This document shows, piece by piece, positions 26,340 to 43,239 of a stretch of 64,000 nucleotides of DNA; position 1 is the first letter of the stretch; each line of letters starts with the position of its first letter. The notes below the pieces were generated by a model. It worked only from the letters and a program-made list of their open reading frames with translations. It did no database searches and had not been told where the DNA came from. This stretch comes from Diplonema papillatum (taxonomy: Eukaryota > Euglenozoa > Diplonemea > Diplonemida > Diplonemidae): the NCBI GenBank assembly GCA_030068145.1, contig JAPJBO010000754.1:47938-111937 (forward strand). Reading direction: 5' to 3'. The translations under genes were made by a program, and so were the position numbers.

Positions 26340-29300
26340 ATGCGGTCCCCCCCGGGGGGGTGGGTATTCTGGGGGTCTTCCAAGGATCGCACCGGAAACC
26401 AGCCATTTCTAGCCACTCCTGCGGACCATTTTTCGACACCTTTAGCCCTTTTTTCCTGCTTCTAGGCGCCCTCCTCATCTGACTTCGGGTCAAAAGACCG
26501 TAAAATCTCGATTCTAGGGTGGAAAACACCCAGGCATGCCTCAGGAGTACGAAAAACAGTGAAAATAATAAAAAGCACAGGATTTGCTGGTGGAGTCGCA
26601 AAGCAAAATCACCCCCCGCACGGCAATTCCCAGGCAATTCCTGAAGGAAGAACATGGAAACGCTGCTGTCTTTTCATGCCTGTTCGATGCTAACATCAAG
26701 GTGCGTGAAACAGGGTGGGGGGCAAGGAGGGGTTGTCAGTGTACGGCAGTATGATAGTATGAAAAAGGGGGGCTACCACGAAAGACTGTTGAACCCCCAT
26801 ACAGCAGTTCAGGTTTCTAACTTTTTGCGAAGACAGTGACCACCTGTCAGTTCACGGCAAGCCGACGATTCGGCCCGCACTGAGGAGAGCTGTGTGGCTA
26901 ATAGCACCCGTTGGCAGAATTAAGTGTCGCTTCCCTGGATTGTACTCGATCGGCATGTAGCCATCTCGACCAGACTTCGGCTCACAGAATACACTACATG
27001 GGCAGGGTGCTGGATGCCTGACCAGAATACAAATGATGTATCCGAACAAAGACAACCCGAGCCGGCATGGATACCTGCGTGGAGAGAGAGAGAGAGACAG
27101 AGAGAGAGAGAGAAAACACAACAAATCAGGTTGTCACACCGTGGCAGTCCCAGGGCCTCTTCCCACCACCTGTGCGCATATTCATAGCCATCGCTTCCGC
27201 GCTGACGGTTTCGAAAGAGAGAGCGAAGAGAGAGAAACCCCTGGCTTTGGTGAAGCCCAACTAACGTAGAAAGGGAGTCCAGTTGTATGCTGCCGTCCGC
27301 GCTGGGAGGTGTGTGCGGTGCCCTCTTGCTTGGTCGAAAGTCATACTGCATGCTTTCCTTGCAGCGAGAGGACCCTCTTTTTCACAACGGAAAAGAAGAC
27401 GAGGAAGGGCAAAAGTCGCATGCAGCGCTCTGGACGAGGGGTTGGCTCGAGGCTGATGCTCGGGAGGAGGAGGGTGTAGTTAAGAGAAGGGGAGGGAACT
27501 GCACTTGCTATGGCACGTCCGGACTCTAGCAGTGATGTATCCAGGGCAGGGGAGGCGGGGGCTCCCCTGCTAGCCGGATTTGGTGGATTTGGGAGCGGGT
27601 CTTAATTTACTGTTTCAGAGTGAAAGTTCGCTTGAGAATCCGGGGTTTTAAAGTCTCCGTCCTTTTTCCGTGACGCGTCGGCTGTACCTCGGCACGCCCC
27701 CCCACTCCAACAAGGGAACCACGGGCACCTGGGAGAGCCAATCTACACAGCAAATAGTGGAAAGACACTCAGTAGATTATTTGCATTCTAACCCGAACTA
27801 ATCCAAACTGTCGCTTAAGCCGGTCCATCCCCTCCTCATAGACTGTGATAGACAGAAGAATGCAGCTCCAGGCAATTATATGCAGCTGCTTACTGTCACG
27901 GTCCATCAGGGAGGAGATGGACTGGCTCACAAACTGGGCCATGATGCTACCAGAGCACAGGCAAAATCGTCTTGGGGAGATGACCCCCTACAACCGTGTC
28001 TGAGCAAAACCAGTTGAATTCAGAGCATCCGCTTTTTGCGACGAACTCAAGGGATGCTCAGTGTGATCCGGACTTTACTTACGTATTTCGGACCATGCCA
28101 ACGGGCGCCCAGTGCGTGTTGTAGCACGTATCTTCCGCTCGGTTCCTATCGTCTTGTTTCCTCGAAGCAGGTGGGGCTTTTCAAGAACGAAAGTCTCTTC
28201 ACACCCTACTTGGTAACCGGGCGGAGGGATCGAGGCTTTTTCAGAAGGTCGTGGTGCTTAGTTGGTGGCTGGCTACAGAAAGACGGTATTTGGTAGTGAG
28301 TGGCTGACTGTCATTTTAAATGCGCATCCGTGTAACCATTTTTTCAGAGTTAGTAGTAGTTTCTTAGTGCGGTCGACGCTTGAACGTCAGTTTTGGTGCC
28401 CCGGCGACTGTGGTGCATTGCTTGCTTATTTTCGGGTTTAAGTAATCCGTGTTCCCCCCCCCCCCCCCTTTCATTTTGTGGGCCCTGCTTTAGGTACGCC
28501 TCTCCTTTTAGACTGTTTCGAGTTTAAGAAGCGGTGGTTTTAGACTGTTTCAAGTTTTTCTTAGACAACCGAAACCCCCCCCCCCTCCTTTTTTCCCCCC
28601 CGCTCAGTTTACTCCTTTTGCAAGTAGAAAATCGGCCTGGCATTCTGACGCTCTGTCGTCAGACTCCTGTTCGAAAACACGCGGTTCCCATGGCATCTTT
28701 TTTTTAGACTGTTTCTTGTAGTAAGCGGTCGGCTTTTTTTTTTTTTTTTTACTTTATCATTCCAGGATATTAGTTTGAAGGCTTCCGGGATTTGCAGATT
28801 TAGACCGCTACTATGGGGTGGTTTTGGGCGGTGTTTCAGTGCCGATGTACGGCGTCTTGGGGCAGAGCCGACACATCTCCACAACTTCGTTCGGCAAAAG
28901 AGGGGTCTTCATGGGTCCTTCATGGGTCAATTATGGTCACCCCGTCAGTAATTTCTGCGGGCGTTTTTTCAACGTACACCAGCCTGGATCAAGCTTTTCG
29001 GGGTTTTCCGAATGCTTCTGGGTTCCCTGTGGGGGGACGCGCTCCAAAAACAGTCAAAATCGTAAACAGACAGTCTCGTCAGGCAGCTGAAGGGGCTGAA
29101 GGGGGGCGACCTGGGGACCTATTTTCCTATGATTCTTATGATAATAGGTCCACGGTTTTGGTGTGCACCGCCGTGCTTACAACAACCTTTTTAGCGTTAT
29201 TTTTAGCAACATCGCGCCGAAGGCGCGGCGGAAAATTTGGGCAAAAATAACTCTGCCCCCCCTTTATCATGTGGGCAACTCTTAGCTCGTGTGTGATACT

Positions 29301-31459
29301 CAACTGTCAAACAGGACCTTGGCCCGGTAATGAAGCACAGTGGCTGCCGACCCGCAGCTGAACGCAATTGCTGGGTCTCAGCAGCGGAGGCTCAGCAGCC
29401 TTCCAGCACCTTCAGCACACTGCTAAACACCACACCCCCCGCCTATATTTACTTTGAACACCGTTTTTTGAACATTTTTTTTTTTTTTCCCCGGCCAAGT
29501 CCGGTTTGCAGATTTAGACCGTCGGTCTAAATCTGCAACAGAAACTAATCCCCTGTATCATTCGTTCCTTTTTGGGGGTGCTTAATTCTGTACGGTTTGG
29601 TCGTTCGGTCACAAAACTGGTCAGGGGTTCTCATAGCGCGAGCGGCTTCGCTTTGGTTAAACGTGCCCTTGGGGAACAATGGATTTACCGGGTTCCTGGT
29701 CACGCCAAGTGTGCATAGCATCTGATGTACAAGCATCCTGTGGTGCTACATGGTGCTACGCATGCACGTAGTACTCGTCCGTGGTGCTACACCATATAGA
29801 CCGCTTGTGCAGTCTATCGCCACAGATTGTTGCTGCATATCAAGTTCAAACACCGTATACCACTTCACGCTATGGTATGCTGAACAGCACATACATATTA
29901 TCAGTACATGCTACGGGGTGGTACCGTACCAGCTGTGGATAGCTGGTGATACGGAGCTGTGCATCCTCACCGTGCTCCTGTGCCATCAACAGGTTGGGAA
30001 TTCTGATCAACCCCCAAAACACGCTGCATACGCTGCGCAATGCATTGAAGAGCAACCTGCAAGAATGTTAGTACTGAAAACATCTCGGGCCTGAAAGACA
30101 TGTGCCCCCCCATGCCTGGCGAGGCGACCACACTGCTCAAGCGGTTAGGAGGGTTGGTGTTGCGAGGGCGTGTGTAGTAATCATGACTGGCAGTTTTTTT
30201 TATTATTTATTTTTTAACGAAGAAGGGAAACTTAAAAAAAAAAAAAAGGTAAAAGATCATGAAGAAAACAAGAGCCCCGTTCTTGAGTTGAACGAACCGT
30301 ACTTAAAGGGGGGGAACGGGGAGAAATAATTGGTGCTTATCAAGAGGGTGGGGGCGCGGGGAGGGGGAGTATACGAATTAGAGAGAGACCGAGACTGCTT
30401 CGTATTGCATCGCTCAAAGCACGACATCCCGACAGAAGCCGGACGGTCTGTTTTCCGCTCAACGAACGGTCGAATCCCGCCACAACGAGAAAATCCCCGA
30501 ATACTACTGTGTAAACTCTGGATCGCCAGCATGCGGTGGCGATAAAAAAGAAGCCAACTCCGCCCCCTGTACTGGGCGGCGTCGGAGCATAAAGATCTCT
30601 CCACGAAAGCGGTAGAGGACGCACGCCGCTGACCATGCGGGTAGCCTTTTTTGACAGGCAGGGCGCAGTGTTCCCGCGACTCCAGAATCGTGGTGAACTA
30701 ACCTTAAGAAGCCTGCTTCCCGAAAAAACGGCCTCGGATAATCAACCATAACTAAAAAAGTAAGAAGTCCTGGCTGGGTGGTTGATTAACCAAGGTGCAC
30801 AGTATGCTAGCCTTCCTGAGAAGCCGGGAGGTTTCGGCTTGCGCCTTGCACACCAACTCTCAATTTGTTTCCAGCCAGTTGTTCGTCGCTGGCCAAGAAA
30901 AGTGTGAGAACTTGGGGGACGCGGGAACACTGAGCAGGCGTGAAGTCTACGACGCGGATTAAATCCGGCGAAGACGCAATTCCTATCAGGTCGGTTCACA
31001 TTGAGCTCGGTCAGAGGTCCCTTCGATATAGCCAAGACACTGCCAGTGCCCTCTGAACGACCTTCTCGTTGAGGAGAATAAGAGAAAAAAGCAGGATTGG
31101 CTTTCGCGAAATGCTAAACAACAGAGAAACGGCAGCGAAAAGGACCCGAGTTTTCTTTTCTTTTTTTTCTAGTGCGACTGACTGGAGCCATAATATGTAG
31201 GGGAAGGAGGTGGCGGCGGGTGCTCGTCTTTTTCAGACTGGTCTTCCGTGTGAGACTTCTCTTCTCAAGCAGCTGCAGGGTTCCTGTTCCCCGCTGTGCG
31301 GTTCCTGCAGGGATTTATCCACGAATTCACCTCTGGAGGCACCCATGCTAGAGACTCTGGCATGGAGCTCTGCTTGCCTTTTCTTTCTTTGGGGACGTGC
31401 TTAGACGGAATATCCCTGGTGTCCTACACGCATGCGATGTGATCTACACGCGAAAATAC
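26340..31459. other. Intergenic stretch, no convincing gene
   Basis: Contains a GA microsatellite (27082-27116), long C-, T- and A-runs (for example 28446-28460, 28733-28750), and a GC hairpin (CGCGCCGAAGGCGCGG, 29211-29226). The palindromic stretch CCTATGATTCTTATGATAATAGG (29124-29146) is related to the ends of the TIR element at 49.7 kb. No gene seen. Confidence 0.5.
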
Positions 31460-31735
31460 TCGACGTAGCTGCTTTGACTCCGAATGGAAGGGAGGAAATA
31501 TAAAAATAAAGGAGCAAATACAATACAAACACAATCTGATTTGTTCTTCGCCTACACCACCGTGTGTTGTTTTCTCTCTCAGGACTTTGACCTGTTGTGT
31601 TCGTGTGATTTGTCGTGTGGGGGTAGACCCGCATGACCTCACGTCCGTTCAACACGTGGTTCGGTAGTTACCCTTCGGTTCTTTGTCTGGCAGCAATCGT
31701 CGAGCATTTCCTTCCAAGCTGGCGCTTATGTAAAA
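31460..31735 (-). repeat. Dispersed repeat family B, inverted copy
   Basis: Reverse complement of 21643-21945 with scattered differences; the two copies are 9.8 kb apart. Confidence 0.85.
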
Positions 31736-34700
31736 GCATCGGACAGCGCTGGGCTACCCTCGGTACAAACGACATCGGGAGGCTGGTGTAGGTGTTTCTA
31801 TCATTACTTGCTTCCCCTCGTGTATGTCTGAGGCCAGGGAGATGTGCGGAAAGATGCGTTATCAGTCGGCACACTGGAGATTCCGTTTTACACCGCTGCC
31901 CATCCTTCCGGCGACGATCCCCCGTGCGCGCGCGGTGAGGCCATCCTTTTTTTTGTGTCGAAAGTAGATCATTGAGCAATTGTATTTAGGAACGAAACCC
32001 CGAACCATGGCAGCGCACTGTCCTCACTCCCGATAAGATCAAGAAAACAGGTTTGAAGGAAAGCGCGCGCAAAACGACGGTGCAGCTAGCCCCGAGAAGC
32101 CCGAGGAAAGGAGGGAGTGGGGAGGAACTACCGCGAAATAAGCCGGTCCATCCTTATCTCCTGGAACTGCGTCGAATTGCCTGTAGCTAGTTCTATCACG
32201 GTGAATCGCGTCTACCACGGTCTATCAGGTCCATCCCTATCTCCTAGATCTGCATCGAATTGCCTGCAGCTAGTTCTATCACAAGGAAATCGCGGTCCAC
32301 CACGGGCTCTCGCTCGTCCTCTGCCACTTCCGGGACCAGCACCACGTTCTCCTGCTTCGCCACCTTCGGTGCTGACCCTCGATCGAACCCCCGAGGGCAG
32401 CGATCTGGAGGCGCAGTTGCGTGCATCCTCACGGCACGGGTGAGGTCGACCAAAGCCTTGAAGGTAGGGGGGACACGCTGTGTGCATGGACACGCGTGGC
32501 TTTACAGCACATTGCCACGTACGGTCTATCAGGTCCATCCCTACCTCCTAGATTTGCATAAAAAACTGCTTGGTGCTGTTTTGTTCGGTTCATCACGGTC
32601 TGCCGATTCATCGTGGTAATGTCAAGCACGCAACGAAGCACAAACCAGGGAGGTGTTGGGCACCGGTTTCCAAAGGAATCGGAAACCTCAAAAGGGGTTC
32701 CCCCTCGTGCAACCCATTTTGGTGTCACCCTTTCGTTAAAATAAGATTGTCGACGAGTGAAGCGCACCAAAAGCTTTCTCAGGGATGGACCGGCTTTAAA
32801 ATGTGGTCAGGTGCACGCGAAACAAGCCCAGACCCCTGCGCTGACCCCGAAAACCCCTCGGACAGGCACAAGAGAGTTGCGGAATGGTTAAAGATACACA
32901 GCGGTGTCGCCTGAACAGGAAGATAACAGTGGTGCCACTGCCAACCACAGGGCCGCCAACATGATGAAAGAGTTAAGCACTGGGGTTTGAGTGCATGGAC
33001 CACATGGATCAGCATGCAGGCGTATCGCGTGACACCTTTTGTTTTGTAGTTGGATACCGAGAGAGGGGCACTTCGGTTGAAGCGTAGCACACGCAACCGA
33101 AGCGCGAACCCTCACAGACTGATAGTGGCAGGACTCGACTGCCAACGTCGTTCGTATGGTTGTGCCCCCCTCTGCTTTGTATTTCCGCCGATGAGCGCCA
33201 GTTGTCACCGGCCGCGGTATTTGCCATTTTTTGCAGTAATATTCGCCCCGATTCACCGAAAGGAGAACGGTCGCGAGACTCTCCTCACCGCACACGAAAG
33301 CTCCGTGTCTTTTTTTTTTTTTTTTCGTCGTTTCTAATAATTGCTGATGGGCACCTCCCACCTGGGGCGGTGTTAGCGTTTATTGTGGTTTTAAGGTTCG
33401 GTGTTTTAATAAAGTGAAAGTACGCCTTCTGAAAGGTTGGATGCAAAAAAAAGGAATCGGTACATTGTTTTTTCTGTTGCTGGCCAAAGGTTAATAACAT
33501 TAACATCCAGCGTCTTTGCTCGTTTGCATGTCTCCTCCCCTTTGCAACAATAACACCGTTTCAACCAGCTCAGTCGCCGCCGACGCTCGCGCGAAGCACG
33601 GCGAACGGCGTATTTTGATGCCATTTCGATGGTGAGGTGACAGCCTATATGGCAAGACGAGGAAACGGGCTCTACGGCAGAGAGACTGGCTTGTTGGCGC
33701 GCATCCACCTTTTCGTGAGGCCGCATCACCAGCTTGTCAGGCCTCCTTTCTTCGTTGGAACACATAATAATTTCATGCCCGTGCCCCTTTGGGCGTGTGA
33801 ATTGGTTGGTTCTTCCAATCTCGTTGCTGACATTTCGCACTTGCCAGCGCTGCATATATGGAGAGAGCAGATGATGGGGAGGGGGGATGCGAGTGTGTGC
33901 GTGCGTGTTTAAGTTCGGGGGTTTGAGTGAGTACCGGCTGCACCGGAGTATAGCCCACTTGTGACTTTCACCAGTCGGCTTTGAGCTTCCGACACGCTGC
34001 TCCGAAGGATGGGTGGGGCGGGATCCTTCGGGGCGGATGGAGCGTGGGAGGTTGCCAGCTTCTCCATCCGGCACTCGGCTCAAGACTTCTGTTTCTGTCA
34101 TCTTCCGGTGCTGCACGGGGTTCGGCCCGTGCAACGGCTGAATGTCTTTACACAGGGGTACCCCGGCGGCACATTCTCACCCGAGGATGTGGCAAGCTCT
34201 CTCTGCGCAATGAGCTTGGCCTGACTAGATGCTCCAAACTCCTGGTGCAAGCGCCCGTCATGGTCGGCGGTCGCCACCTGGGTCACACTTTTGAGCCCTG
34301 TTCCGAGACTCGCTCGCACGGGGAAGTGGCGCGAATCACTTGTCGCCAAGCATTATCCAATGCTGCCGACTGCTACCCCTGTGCGTGCGTGTGTGTTTGT
34401 GAGGGTGTGGATGTGTGTTTGTAGGTGCGAGTGCTTGCGAGTATCGTGTTTGCATGAGTGAACGTGGTGACAAAGAAATATTACCAACCTGAACGGTGAA
34501 CAAAGTCAGAAGGGCTTGTCGGGCTTCTTTGTTTGCAGGCCTTGTTGCTTGTCTTGCCGCACGGGTGCAAGGACAGCTAGAAGGTTCGGGCAGCGAGCTG
34601 TTTTTTGATATACGTTCTATGCGCCCTTACCAGGAACCTGGGTTTTCAAGGGGCGGAAGAGATAAGCTTCCAGATGTGTGCACCCCCATTGGTTTGCAGA

Positions 34701-36271
34701 GGGGTTGAACTGGTGCAGAATACTGGGTCGAAATGTCCTGGGAGCCCACCCCGCTGGGTGCACCCAGCAACGACTGGGCAGCCGCTCGGAGGGTAAACCT
34801 TTCGCAAGCTTGGATTCAAACCCTCCCCACTCAGCGTGGCGCGCCCTCTTCACTCTCAATCGAAGTACCGCGGTTGCTTGTTCTTGGGCGAGTTTGGACT
34901 GGCACGACGCGAGACGAAGCGCCTAGGAAAATGAAAGGGATGCGGGGGGGATGGGTTGCATAAGAAGGTGGAGGGGCGATATCACTTTGCGACGACTGCG
35001 AACTGAGTCGTCGAACTGCGTATCGCTGGTATGGCAACAGGAGTACTGCCGTTGGTTTCCCACTGGCATCCTCTGTGCCCGGTCCGTGTATTGTGGTGGA
35101 GCATGCCGACCAAAAAAAACAAGGTTTTGTTAGTAGAGTGTAAGTCTCCACATAGAGATCCGGGTTTTCAAAGTCGGGTGACCTGTCGCAAGGGTTCCTT
35201 CCCCGTATCGTATACTAGTGTGCGTATCGTATCTGCGGTAGTGGCAGTACGTGCGCTTGTGCGTGTGTCTTATTAGAGTTAAACTCGTTATTCTTAGAGT
35301 GCAAGTTTTTTTGTCATTTTCTTAAGTGAGTGTGTCGGACCGAAGATTAAATAGCTTGCGAATGCTGCGAAACCCAGATCTGCCCTTTCGCCTCACGGCA
35401 AAATGGCACTGCTCCGTCCCTGGCGCTGCCAGCGCCCCCCGCACCGCAACACCTTTCGTTCCTTAGAGCATTTTCCGTGGAATTGATTGGGGGCACTGGG
35501 CGTATGTCACAAAATATTGAGCTGCGGGCTGTTACCCACTTTTTTTGCTTCAGTTTTGCATGACGTGAGGTGGGGGGGTGTGGGCGAATAGAAAAGGGCC
35601 AATCGATGTAGAGGGAAGTGCGGGGGGGTTTAGAAACGTGCTTGGTTGGGTGATCACCACTGTGCTATCTGCTCCGTGTTTCGGTCCCTGAATCCACAGC
35701 TTCATCAGCCGGACTACGTCAGTGGAAATGGGAGTAAGCGACTTCGCTTTGCGGCGCAAACCCGGAGGCTGGCGCTGCGGCAGCAAAAACTTTCTCTGCA
35801 AGGTTTAACACCTATCCCTGGAGCTGATTTCGCTTGCGGTTGGGCAAAAAATTCTTCTGTGGCGATAATCTGCATCGCGTTGCGGCCGCTCGAGGCTGCC
35901 TTCATTGTTTTCATCGAGACGACTCCAATACTGCAAATGAACAGGGATGGCTAGGGTGCGGGCGCCCACAGTATGATAGGATTGCTCGTGAATAAAAACG
36001 CAGGCAACGAGCGCCTTGTCGGAGAAAAGCCTGGACAGGCTCGGGCTACCGAGAAACAAACTTCAGATGAATGGCAGTGTACAGTCCGACTGCCGAACTG
36101 CATGGGGTCACTTGCCCCGTAGCCATCTGACAGCTCTATCGCCAGCAACCGGTATTCTCCAGAAGGAATAAAAAAAGATGAAGAGAAAGTAGTGACATAG
36201 CGAAGTTGCACCGTGATTGCAAACGTGCAACTCCGCCGTCGCATGTAGAAGGGGGGAGGCGGAAGGGAGGT
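31736..36271. other. Intergenic stretch, no convincing gene
   Basis: Holds copies of dispersed repeats: GTTAGCGTTTATTGTGGTTT at 33373, the AGAGTG..AAGT..C.C family at 35137, and family A at 35625-35730. A repeated CAGGTCCATCCCTA.CTCCTAGAT motif lies at 32226 and 32530. A short frame at 34496 resembles a secretory leader but lacks ATG. Confidence 0.45.
35625..35730 (+). repeat. Dispersed repeat family A, copy 4 (partial)
   Basis: AACGTGCTTGG, ACTGTGCTATCTGCTCCGTG and TTTCGGTCC, then a diverged CATCAGCCGGAC tail. Confidence 0.6.
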
Positions 36272-37296
36272 TTAAACATAACGTGGAAGACTGTCTGACG
36301 GGGCAAACAAAATGGAATGGTTTGTTCGTGTGCCAGGCTCTTTATTTGTAATAAAAAGACGTTTTTTTACCGAATAGTCAACGGCCGCGTGCGCGGGAAC
36401 TGGAGCACACTCGTTGCTGACAAGAACGCAGGGGGTTGTCTCTTGTTCCAGGAATTGTCCCTTCGCATTTTGCCCTGTTGTTGTTTGTAGCTTGGAGCAT
36501 GCGGCTGTGGTGCGACATTCGCCGCATCTGTTACTCTTTGTGCCAGGACTCATTCGCCTGTGATTCTTATTGTTGCTGGTGGGATTCAGCTCCGCGTGGC
36601 AGTTGTCGACCGGAAAAAAGAGCGGGTCAAAGAGCACCTTTTCGGGGCGCCGCTTCGAGGGGAGAAGAAGATATGTTCGAGGTCCTTGCCGAATAACCCC
36701 TGTCTGCTCATCATTCATCCCTTGTGGTTTGTCGTCGACCCAGCTAAGCTCGGTCAGGCAGGAAACAATGTGAGCGCATCCTCTCTGACGGGCCAGTGCC
36801 CAGATCATCCAAAAAGGATTGACAGCAGGGCCTCCAGCCCCCTGCAACAACTCCAAGACGGGGGGCGTGGACCGATGTACCATGGACCCGGAAAACACCG
36901 CGGGTTATTCCAGTTTCGTTCAGTCACATCTTTTTCTTTTTTTTTTTTTTTTTTCGAGTTCGCTTTGAATTCAACTTTCAAGCCATTCAGTTCTTTCGTT
37001 CTCGATTCAATCAGAACTCCTGGTTTGAATCACGTGGTGTGGATTTGGTCTCGCGTCGAGAAAACAAATGTGGCCTGCGGTAGCCAGCATGCAGCAGACA
37101 AAGTTGTTCGGGCACTCTGTGCAACAAACCGCCGTTTTTTTTGCGAAACGGCTGCCAGCTGTTCGAGCAAAACGGAAAGGTCCGTTCGCCCCGGTGCAGC
37201 TAACCAAGGTGTACCCGATTACGTGCCCGCATTGCGTCCTGTGAACATTGAAGGCATGTTCGCAGGTCGCTAGCAGAACAATCGCCTTTTTTTCGA
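36272..37296. other. Region downstream of the Kelch gene, no assigned gene
   Basis: Two overlapping frames, one per strand (about 200 codons each), are open here. Neither has a recognisable domain, low-complexity signature or splice support. A T-run lies at 36937-36955. Confidence 0.4.
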
Positions 37297-40188
<2,892 letters not shown>

Positions 40189-40288
40189 GTCGGCGAACTG
40201 CACCACGTTGGGTCCTGGAGCACGAAGCGAGAACGCCTTCGGGTTGGAAGCGGTTGCTGCGCAGCTAGATCGTCCGCGGCACCTACGC

Positions 40289-41753
40289 TAGCGGTCTGTA
40301 AGCTTCAAATCGTGCGGCTGTCGAACGTGAAGCGTGCGAGTGTGCAAGACAAGGGCTTCTCCTTTCGGATTAGCGACCCAGCACTGACAACGTTCGAATC
40401 GTAGAGGCGGGGCAGTTCGTCGTGCGTCGACGCTGATTCTTCTTCTTGGGGATACAAAAAGAGTGAGGATGCGTGAAATAGAGCGCTTGTCCCTGTCTAA
40501 CGATCGTTGCCGCGTTGCGTGTAATCTGCAACGGGACAAGGGCTAATTAGAAGGGGGTGCCACAGAACAATTGGACAGAAATCGGAAACAAACTCAGGCA
40601 CCGTTGCGTGCTGGGTGTTTTCCCAGTGCAGTGGTGTTCCTCGGCTGGCTATTTCCTCGTGATTTGCTTGTGTTCTCTTTTTGTGTTTTTTTTTTGTTCT
40701 GACACGCAAACTTCGAAGTGTGCTTGCCTTTTATTTTCCTTTTCCGTGTCTGGGGTTGACCTTCACGTACGGTCTTCTTCGGCCGAACTATTCTGTTTTC
40801 CTGTAGAGGGCATTTATTCGTTTTCTTGTGGAAGACAATCGCGCACACAGCGCGATTGCCACCTTCCCAGGGGTTTCAGATGGTTCCCAAAGTGGGTAGC
40901 CTCTGGAGCGAAGTTCTGCACGCCCGCCATCATTTCTACGACTGAGTCTCGGACAGGACTCTAACGCATCAGTCACCACCAATCAGCTTGCCGCCTGTGT
41001 AACGACATGCAGCTGGTGCGATGGGTCTCAACGTCGTGAGCTCTCTGACAACGCCACATGTGACACGACGTCGTGTGTCGGATGCGTTCCTCTCAAGAGT
41101 GTAACCGTGAAGTGATACGACACGTACTACCACGGCATGTGTACATGTACGAGCCCGCGTGGTGCACAGCTCTGCATCGACAAACACAAAGCAGCAGGAA
41201 CCTGTCTCGCGTCATCCTCCGTCAGTGCCGTTGAGAGTAATCGGCTTTGGTCCACGAGAGTCGGCTCCTTGAACCCTGCCTCATGAGCGAGCATACGAGC
41301 GCCAAGGTGGGCCGAGAAGCGTGTGTGTGTCCTCGTCCTAGCAAAAGACGAGAAGACGCGTAGCCCAGGTTTGCAGGAGCATGCAGGAGCCATGGAAATA
41401 GTATCAACACAAGAAGGAATACAGAGAGATGAATGCATTCACAGGAGAGGCTCTCCGGATGGCGAGGAGAAGAGCACGATTATTGACAGAAAGCAAAGTT
41501 GTGAATCAGTACAGTTATAGGACATTGGTGTTTGCTCCGTCAGTTTATCGCATATTTGGCCTGAAGGCGGGCACAAAAACTGCTGTGCATACCGACAGAA
41601 ACCTCCTACACCTGATCATCTTTTGAGAAGAAGACGAAGCACGGCAGACCCATTCGATTTCCCTGGAAGAGCTTGGAAACACGTTAAATCGACTTCTCTC
41701 GGGATGGGTCACTCCGAGCAGTTCTCTAACCTATTCCACGGATTGAGTGCAAG
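40289..41753. other. Spacer between Kelch gene and coiled-coil gene
   Basis: Probably holds the promoter and 5' UTR of the minus-strand Kelch gene. No gene or clear repeat seen. Confidence 0.45.
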
Positions 41754-43239
41754 TTAATTGCTTGCGCCAAGCAGTTCACTTGAGGCTACGACCCTCAGCT
41801 GGCTTGCGAGGGCTTGCAACTCCGTCACCACCTTCGTGAGCAGCACGAGCTCAAAGCATTGAATGTTCTTCCCCCCTGGGGTTCCTTGCCCTGCAGTGGT
41901 ATCTACTTCCTGGCTTGAGATGTTGTCCCGCACAGGGGCGCTGGCGGCCAGCGACAAGCAACTTCGGGACAGTCCGCGGGGACGCGTGGATGAACATCCT
42001 GGGTTACATGGTTTCATAGTTTCAGCGGGAACGTGACGGGCTGCAAACGTACTCAAGGGGCGGTGGGGCGTCGTGCGAGGGGCGTACAGAAGGCGATGAC
42101 CAAAAGGTGAAAGGGTCTTCGTGAGTGTGCCCTGCCTCGGGGGACCACGCAGACACTGCGGCAACGGAGCCGAGGCGTGCCTGCTTCGAGCAGAAGTCGC
42201 GGAAGAGTGCCGCGTTGAGTGTCAAAGCGCCGAAGGCGGCGCTGGATACAGAAAGGGTAGGAGCTTGCGACCAGAACGGCACCACCCTTGCAGAGGACAG
42301 CAGCGCTGACACGAAGTCGACCGCAACACTGAGCGCGTACTGCTGACGCGACGCAGGGTCGCTAACTGAGACGGACACTGCGTCTGAGGGCGAGCATACG
42401 TCAATGCCGGTCCCAGGAGTTCTGGAGTGTCCGTTCTTCGTAGGCAGGGAGTGAAGCGCTTGAAAAGCTTCAGGCTCGTCTTCCGATGAGCCTGCGTCTT
42501 CTTCGTGTGTTAGTTCAGCTAGCCGCCGCCAGAGTGCGTCGGTGTGTTCGGCGCACGTATTCTCGTAATCCCGTCTTCGTTCCAGAGCCCTGGTGTGGGC
42601 CAGGTACGCAGCCTCTATGTACTCCTCGTACTGCCCCTGGCATTGCTTCATGTACGCGGAGAATTGATCCCGCTGCTGCATCGCGGTAGTCTGCTGGGCG
42701 TCATGCTGGTCCTGCCACAGCTTACTGTTTCGCAACAGCTCCTCCAACTCACGCCGCCGCTCGTCGATGTGTCCGTCCACGAGCTGCCTCTCGGTCTTAA
42801 GCTGATCCACGTATTGGCCTGCACGAATAGCGAATTTTGGGGTTGGACAGAGGATACTACAAGACGGAGCAACAGACACAAACATTTGACGCGCACTGAT
42901 ACATGTAGAAGAGTGGACACAGAGTACTCTACAGGGCATACGAAGCTTTTCGACCGCTGAAGGCTCCCCGTCGAACCCGAGCATTTGCGGCGAAGACGGT
43001 GATCCCGGCGAGGACGGCGACCCCGCTTCGCCAGCTCCCCGCTTGGGGGGCGGGCCGAACGGCGGTGGCGGCTTCGCACTGAGGACTGGAGACCTGCTTG
43101 CTGCAGGACTGGAATGGTCATGCGGCGACGAAGGCTCACGTCCCGCTGTTATCGTCGATCGAATGCTCGGCCGCGGCTTCCTGTGTGGGTATGTGTTGAT
43201 GCTCAGTTGTGGGTCATCCCTGCGCGGAATATGGCCCAT
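41754..43239 (-). CDS. Coiled-coil protein with Pro/Ser-rich N-terminus (three exons)
   Basis: Exons 43239-42942, 42818-42053 and 41940-41754 join in phase to 416 codons. Intron 1 (123 bases, TTC|GTATGC to GTGCAG) happens to stay open in frame; removing it joins EKLR to QYVDQLKTERQ. Intron 2 (TTGA|GTACGT to GCCAG) replaces a frame that would stop at 42022 with a Leu-rich C-terminus (LVLLTKVVTELQALASQL). The middle part (GQYVDQLKTERQLVDGHIDE onward, ~140 residues) is highly charged and helical, likely a coiled coil. The N-terminal ~95 residues are disordered and Pro/Ser-rich. Function unknown; a scaffold or cytoskeletal role is only a guess. Confidence 0.7.

Noticed and set aside
34496-34708. 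Secretory-leader-like frame (basic start then FAGLVACLAARVQG)
   Set aside because: Opens with GTG, no ATG, short, no continuation by splicing that I can see.
36560-37273. 237-codon plus-strand frame next to the Kelch gene
   Set aside because: Contains a run of Phe from a T-homopolymer, no motif, competing frame on the other strand.
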